Shown: one piece after another, positions 22,101 to 25,834 of the stretch | Layout: each line of letters opens with the position of its first letter | How positions within the stretch are numbered: position 1 is the first letter of the stretch | From: Promethearchaeota archaeon | Lineage (GTDB): Archaea; Asgardarchaeota; Lokiarchaeia; Sigynarchaeales; MK-D1 | DNA: 25,834 bases | Direction of reading: 5' to 3' | Assembly: GCA_016839865.1 (NCBI GenBank) | Contig: JAEOTN010000212.1 | Coordinates: 1-25,834, forward strand | Notes under the pieces: generated by a model | The model's database searches: none | What the model saw: the letters and a program-made list of their open reading frames with translations, nothing else | What the model was told of the DNA's origin: nothing | Translations under genes and position numbers: made by a program

Positions 22101-24509
22101 TTATCGCTCTTTTCTTAGGGATTTGACAATGATTACTAATCCTACGATTCCTATAATTCCAGCACCGATATAAGTCCCAATTTTCATTTGTGCTTGTAAT
22201 ACGTAAGGATGCAAAGGAAGTCCATAGTAATCTTGGGAAATATATGTAGATACATTTCTATATCCATCACTCCCATCACTCCCATATAACCAATCACAGA
22301 TAAAATTGATTTGAGTTGCATCTAAATCAAATTCATCAGTAATATTGTATCCTGCTGCTACACTCATCCTTTGTGCTTCAGGTAAACGAGCTAATTCAAA
22401 CCACTTAGGTACACCCACAAGACTTCTAAGCGAATTTTCACTATTAGAATTCCAAATGCTGGCTAGTTGGGTCAAATTCATTCCAAGTTCGTCTGGTGGT
22501 GAGGTAACCTCGAATCCAGTATAAAAGGGATCGATGGATCCCAATCCTTCAGGTCTTATATAACTATTTGCCCATTGAAGGTAAATTAGATCTTGGGCTC
22601 GGCTACCTACGGTTTGAGTTCTTATATGTGGATAGATTCGGTTAATTACATCAACGTAAAGAGTAGTGTTAAAGAGGTAATCTAACAATCCAGCAGATAC
22701 AGATTCATCTAAGCTCCACCCATTTTTTACAAGATCAAAATATGTAGGATTATAAGTCGCTCGTATCCATGTACGTATCTGTGTTTCATTAAACGGTGAA
22801 TTAGAATCACTTACATTCCAAATTTTTTCTGCTTCAGCTAATGATATATCCAGATCAGGACGATCAAATTCCCAATTAAACACATTTATGATACCTTGGA
22901 ATTTAACTGGATATGTACCTGAGATAAAGGTCGCATTTGTCCACTGCATTAAGAATAATTTTTCTGCATTAGTAGAATTAACTTCAAAAGGTAATCCAGC
23001 GAGTGTAGGTACTAATGGTATCAAATGATCGGTTAGGTATTCCGATACATAAAGGATTTGATCCCAAGAAGCATCGTAGGTTTCCAACAGATCAGCTTGT
23101 AACCTTGGATAAGTCATATCATAAATTTCCAATCCATCACTACCATCAGCAATAAATGCTACTGAACCTTGAAGCCTAAATCCGTTAGCTTCTCCTCCAT
23201 CATTAAAATCTAGCCCAAGCTGAACAGGATTGGTTTTATTAGAGATTGAAATAATTTCAAAACCATCCGAACCGTCTGCAACAAATGCTAGGGATCCTGA
23301 GATCCATAATCCGTTAGCTTCTCCTCCATCATCATACTGTCCAATTTGTATTGGATTGGATTTATTCGATATATCAATAACCTCGAATCCATCACTTCCA
23401 TCTGCTAAATATAAATAGGGATCAGCAATCCAAAGATCATTTGCTACACCACCATCATCAAAATGACCGACTCGTGTAACATTCTCAGGAACAGAAATGT
23501 CTAATATTTCTAATCCATCAGCACCATCGGCAACATATGCAAAACTTCCAGAAAGTGCGATTTTATTCGCTTCCGCAGTTCCATTAACATATTGTACGAC
23601 TTGGGAAATATTGGTTGGATCTGTAATATTAAGAATTCGCAATCCATCAGTACCATCGGCAATATAGGCGAGATCCCCAGATTTTATAATTCCAAATGTA
23701 TCTCCTGTTCCATTAATATATGAGTTCACATAAGTGATATTTGCAGGATTTGAGATATTTAGAATTTGTAATCCATCGCTTCCGGCAGCAACATAAACAA
23801 GATCGCCTGACCTTGTAAGGTCATGAGCTTCTCCCGTTCCAGTATCGTAATGATCGATTTGAGTAACATTTTCTAAATCTGATACATTTAAGGCGCGTAA
23901 TCCATCGGTACCTGCCGCTACATATAATACTGAGCCAGATAATATAATTTCGTTGAAGGATCCCGTTCCATTGGTATATTGCTCAATTTCTTCTGGAATG
24001 TCTTCAATATCATTTATATAATTAAATACATTTGAGCCAGATCCAGAACCTGTCAGAAAATTGTAAATGCTCGTTTGTGAATCAGCTGAATAAGTTAAAT
24101 TCCCCATACCGATATATTCTGATATCCCTTCAATGTCATAATTTCCAGAGGTACTTACGGTCCAAGATGGATCATTGAAGAACAAATCAGTTGCATTTTC
24201 CAAACCAATAGATGATGCTAAATCATTGATAATAGCATTTAGAGATTGTGCAGAAACTGAACCGTTTACTAAACGCGGCATAAAATTCGTTTGGTAATCT
24301 TTCAATCCTACCATAGCATCAGGGATAATTTCCTGAATTGCGTACAATTCTGCTTCTGAAATAAACTCAGATCTTGTTTGTGTAAATCCAATTATAATGG
24401 CTGTATCCATGCGATTGTCAATTTGCTTATCCATACCGATACTAGCGGGAATTAATCCAACACCTATGATTAGAACAATAATCCCTACAACTAATTTTCC
24501 TTTACCCAT
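22101..24509 (-). CDS. Two-TM surface protein with an inserted seven-bladed LVIVD beta-propeller
   Basis: 802-residue membrane protein. Seen: N-terminal anchor at 5-22, C-terminal anchor at about 778-797 followed by KSLRKER, and a large outer region with many N-x-S/T sequons. Residues 174-469 hold seven LVIVD repeats of about 42 residues; each has a YVADGSDGL-like core then LDIS-x-P-x-N. This is a complete seven-bladed propeller. On either side is an ectodomain shared with the neighbouring gene; within it a unit with QW[AT]N and a later A-x2-[IL]WN ... W motif occurs twice (about 478-586 and 608-710). The single TM at each end with one ectodomain resembles CD36/LIMP-2 topology (speculative). 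Start ATG has an AGGTG SD at 24518-24522. Function perhaps in adhesion or surface recognition. Confidence 0.8.
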   Translation of the reverse strand: MGKGKLVVGIIVLIIGVGLIPASIGMDKQIDNRMDTAIIIGFTQTRSEFISEAELYAIQEIIPDAMVGLKDYQTNFMPRLVNGSVSAQSLNAIINDLASSIGLENATDLFFNDPSWTVSTSGNYDIEGISEYIGMGNLTYSADSQTSIYNFLTGSGSGSNVFNYINDIEDIPEEIEQYTNGTGSFNEIILSGSVLYVAAGTDGLRALNVSDLENVTQIDHYDTGTGEAHDLTRSGDLVYVAAGSDGLQILNISNPANITYVNSYINGTGDTFGIIKSGDLAYIADGTDGLRILNITDPTNISQVVQYVNGTAEANKIALSGSFAYVADGADGLEILDISVPENVTRVGHFDDGGVANDLWIADPYLYLADGSDGFEVIDISNKSNPIQIGQYDDGGEANGLWISGSLAFVADGSDGFEIISISNKTNPVQLGLDFNDGGEANGFRLQGSVAFIADGSDGLEIYDMTYPRLQADLLETYDASWDQILYVSEYLTDHLIPLVPTLAGLPFEVNSTNAEKLFLMQWTNATFISGTYPVKFQGIINVFNWEFDRPDLDISLAEAEKIWNVSDSNSPFNETQIRTWIRATYNPTYFDLVKNGWSLDESVSAGLLDYLFNTTLYVDVINRIYPHIRTQTVGSRAQDLIYLQWANSYIRPEGLGSIDPFYTGFEVTSPPDELGMNLTQLASIWNSNSENSLRSLVGVPKWFELARLPEAQRMSVAAGYNITDEFDLDATQINFICDWLYGSDGSDGYRNVSTYISQDYYGLPLHPYVLQAQMKIGTYIGAGIIGIVGLVIIVKSLRKER
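23103..23990 (-). repeat. Seven tandem LVIVD propeller repeats (about 126-129 bp each)
   Basis: Coding repeats corresponding to residues 174-469 of the protein. The last three blades (GQYDDGG-type starts, ADGSDGF cores) are more alike than the first four (NGTG/DTGTG starts), suggesting later duplication within the array. Confidence 0.85.
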
Positions 24510-24517
24510 ATTATTAA

Positions 24518-24522
24518 CACCT
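24518..24522 (-). promoter_or_regulatory. Shine-Dalgarno AGGTG for the propeller gene
   Basis: Minus-strand AGGTG, 8 nt before the ATG at 24509. It supports that start. A TATA candidate (ATTATTTATTA) lies near 24584 on the same strand. Confidence 0.6.
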
Positions 24523-24630
24523 AAACTTTACACGTATTGTTATTTTTGTTACTGATTTCTCGTTATTACAAGACATAATAAATAATTGTCTATAATTTTT
24601 TTGCTATATGAAATTTTTCGTTTATTTTAC

Positions 24631-24661
24631 TCAATAATCCACAAAAATGTGGAGGTATTGA
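24631..24661. repeat. 12-bp interrupted hairpin between the two paralogous surface-protein genes
   Basis: TCAATA-a-TCCACA, loop AAAA, TGTGGA-gg-TATTGA. Two perfect 6-bp stems are separated by a small internal loop. On the minus strand it begins 19 nt after the stop of the right-hand gene. It is likely a 3'-end structure or terminator-associated hairpin for that transcript, although no T-run follows immediately. Confidence 0.5.
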
Positions 24662-24680
24662 TGATATTTCTGACTTATTT

Positions 24681-25834
24681 TTATCTTTTCCTATAGGAGA
24701 GTATTAATATCACTCCTAGGAAAGCTAAGAACCCGCCTCCAACTAATCCACCAACACTCAATAAATTCGCAAATTCAGTAGGATGCATGAAGAATTGCCC
24801 ATTTTGTAATGCTAAAACGGGTAATATTTGAGTTCTAAATCTTAATACCCATTGAGCTACAATATCAACCATCCCTGCACCCATGCCAAATTCCTCACTT
24901 ATCTGAGCAAATTGAATGGTCTCCGAGATTTCATCATTAGGTCCTAACCTTGCGATAAGTAACCAATCTAGAATTCCAGAAAGACTAGTTAAGGAAAGAG
25001 CGTTTTCTGGATCCCATAAATTCGCACTCCTCGTTCCTAATTCGAAATCTGATGGAGGAAGAACCACTTCAAAACCAGCTAACATTGCGTATTGAGGTCC
25101 TAAGGAGCTAATTCCATCAGGGATTATTGCACCTGTTGCCCACTGAGCATAAAAGGTGTCAAGAACGATGTCATCAAATGAATCTTCTTGAGCTGCTTCG
25201 ACGAGAGGTACAATTACACGATCTCCTAAGTCAGCAGCAAACAAGTAATTCATAAACAAGCTGAAATCGTTTGGATCCATTGAAAAGTGAGATTGTAAGT
25301 TAGATGCTAAAGTTGAATTAGAATCTGCTGCATACCAAAGATAAAAACCTCCATCATCATAATTAAATGGAGATAATGTATCTAATTCATCCCATAAAGC
25401 TTCTGTCAAAGTCAAACTATAGTTAGAAGGACTATGTGTAATAGTTCCATTATCATAAGTAACCCCAATCTCCCAAGCTACAATCCCAGATCCCACTGTC
25501 AAGGGAACTCCAGTATTTACCAAAGTTGCATTAGCCCACTGGATATAGAAGTAAGTCTCAGCAGTGCTATTATCCGCAGCGAAAGGTAATGATCCCAATG
25601 AAGGAACCAATGGAAACATATATGAACTGAGATAAGCTGATACATTAGAAATTTGAGACCAAGTTGCATTATATGCATCCTCCATCTCTTTTTCATCATC
25701 AGTATCCCCCAACCTTTCTTGATATTCCTGTAAATAATCATAGATTCCTGAACCTTGTTCTAAATCTGTAATGATTCCAGGATAGGTACCATTTCCAAAT
25801 AGAGTATTATTTTGAGCTAGTGCTGTGAATCCGA
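24681..25834 (-). CDS. Paralogous two-TM surface protein without propeller (5' end outside window)
   Basis: Partial: the frame stays open from the TTG at 25712 to the window edge (reading ...GFTALAQNNTLF...), so the true start is outside. About 384 residues are visible. Seen: the same ectodomain as the neighbour, including PLVPSLGSLPF, the QWANATL and QWATGAI units, LWDPENALSLTSLSGILDW, then HPTEF and a C-terminal anchor (GGLVGGGFLAFLGVILIL) ending SYRKR. Where the neighbour carries the propeller, this copy has only a linker of about 20 residues (YLQEYQERLGDTDDEKEMED). N-x-S/T sequons are common. A tandem duplication with domain gain in one copy, or loss in the other, is indicated. The CD36/LIMP-like topology remark for the neighbour applies here at the same low certainty. 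Confidence 0.78.
   Translation of the reverse strand, partial: GFTALAQNNTLFGNGTYPGIITDLEQGSGIYDYLQEYQERLGDTDDEKEMEDAYNATWSQISNVSAYLSSYMFPLVPSLGSLPFAADNSTAETYFYIQWANATLVNTGVPLTVGSGIVAWEIGVTYDNGTITHSPSNYSLTLTEALWDELDTLSPFNYDDGGFYLWYAADSNSTLASNLQSHFSMDPNDFSLFMNYLFAADLGDRVIVPLVEAAQEDSFDDIVLDTFYAQWATGAIIPDGISSLGPQYAMLAGFEVVLPPSDFELGTRSANLWDPENALSLTSLSGILDWLLIARLGPNDEISETIQFAQISEEFGMGAGMVDIVAQWVLRFRTQILPVLALQNGQFFMHPTEFANLLSVGGLVGGGFLAFLGVILILSYRKR

Noticed and set aside
23103..23990. Regular repeats of about 127 bp that might suggest a satellite or CRISPR-like array
   Set aside because: They are in-frame, diverged at DNA level and encode LVIVD propeller blades; there are no constant repeats with unique spacers.
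24681..25712. Complete short protein starting at the TTG 25712
   Set aside because: The same frame is open to the window edge and the extra residues align with the neighbouring paralogue, so the gene is simply cut by the window.

Overview
The window looks like chromosomal DNA of an archaeon, most probably an Asgard archaeon (Promethearchaeota) with an AT-rich, Lokiarchaeia-like genome. Archaeal markers seen directly are TFB, RNase P subunit Rnp4 (Rpp21), Nep1/Emg1, a YhbY/CRM protein next to rnp4, and A/T-rich BRE-TATA promoters. The Asgard assignment is an inference. It rests on a long Arf/Rag-type small GTPase with a GLDNAGKT P-loop and an HKxD motif, on two beta-grasp proteins ending in Gly-Gly, and on many long TPR and coiled-coil proteins of no known family. 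No rRNA, tRNA, CRISPR array, transposase or phage gene was recognised. Coding density is high and no gene-free gap exceeds 300 bases; the longest is 17820-18110 (291 bp), a divergent control region.

Layout. Bases 12-2548 (+) hold a compact RNA-maturation cluster: YhbY-like protein, Rnp4, Nep1 and a HypE/AIR-synthase-like protein. It meets a TPR protein (2549-4207, -) tail to tail with no gap. A ubiquitin-like/SAMP protein (4337-4570, -) and RNase Z (4641-5639, -) follow. RNase Z is divergent from a coiled-coil protein (5731-6783, +). Next comes a minus-strand group of a 7-TM protein, an ABC ATPase with a C-terminal zinc ribbon, and an FtsX-type permease (6794-10607). Divergent from it is the multidomain GTPase (10772-12163, +).

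A molybdenum/tungsten cofactor locus occupies 12160-15824. The genes moaB, moaD and a PIN-TPR protein form a tight minus-strand operon, and mobB is divergent. A 672-residue orphan protein (15801-17819, -) and a 934-residue wHTH / coiled-coil / PLD-like protein (18111-20915, +) share the 291-bp control region, which is rich in dyad symmetries. TFB (21096-22076, +) follows. The right end carries two related surface-type membrane proteins (22101-24509 complete; 24681 to the window edge partial). One of them has a seven-bladed LVIVD beta-propeller inserted where the other has only a short linker.

How the genes fit together. The left cluster serves rRNA/tRNA maturation. RNase Z beside a SAMP/Urm1-like sulfur carrier may extend that theme to tRNA thiolation (inference). 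The Moco genes would serve molybdo- or tungsto-enzymes encoded elsewhere. The GTPase, TrmB-like mega-coil, 7-TM protein and propeller protein are the most lineage-specific content. All five convergent gene pairs lie within 25 bp of each other, so transcription must often end inside the opposing gene.
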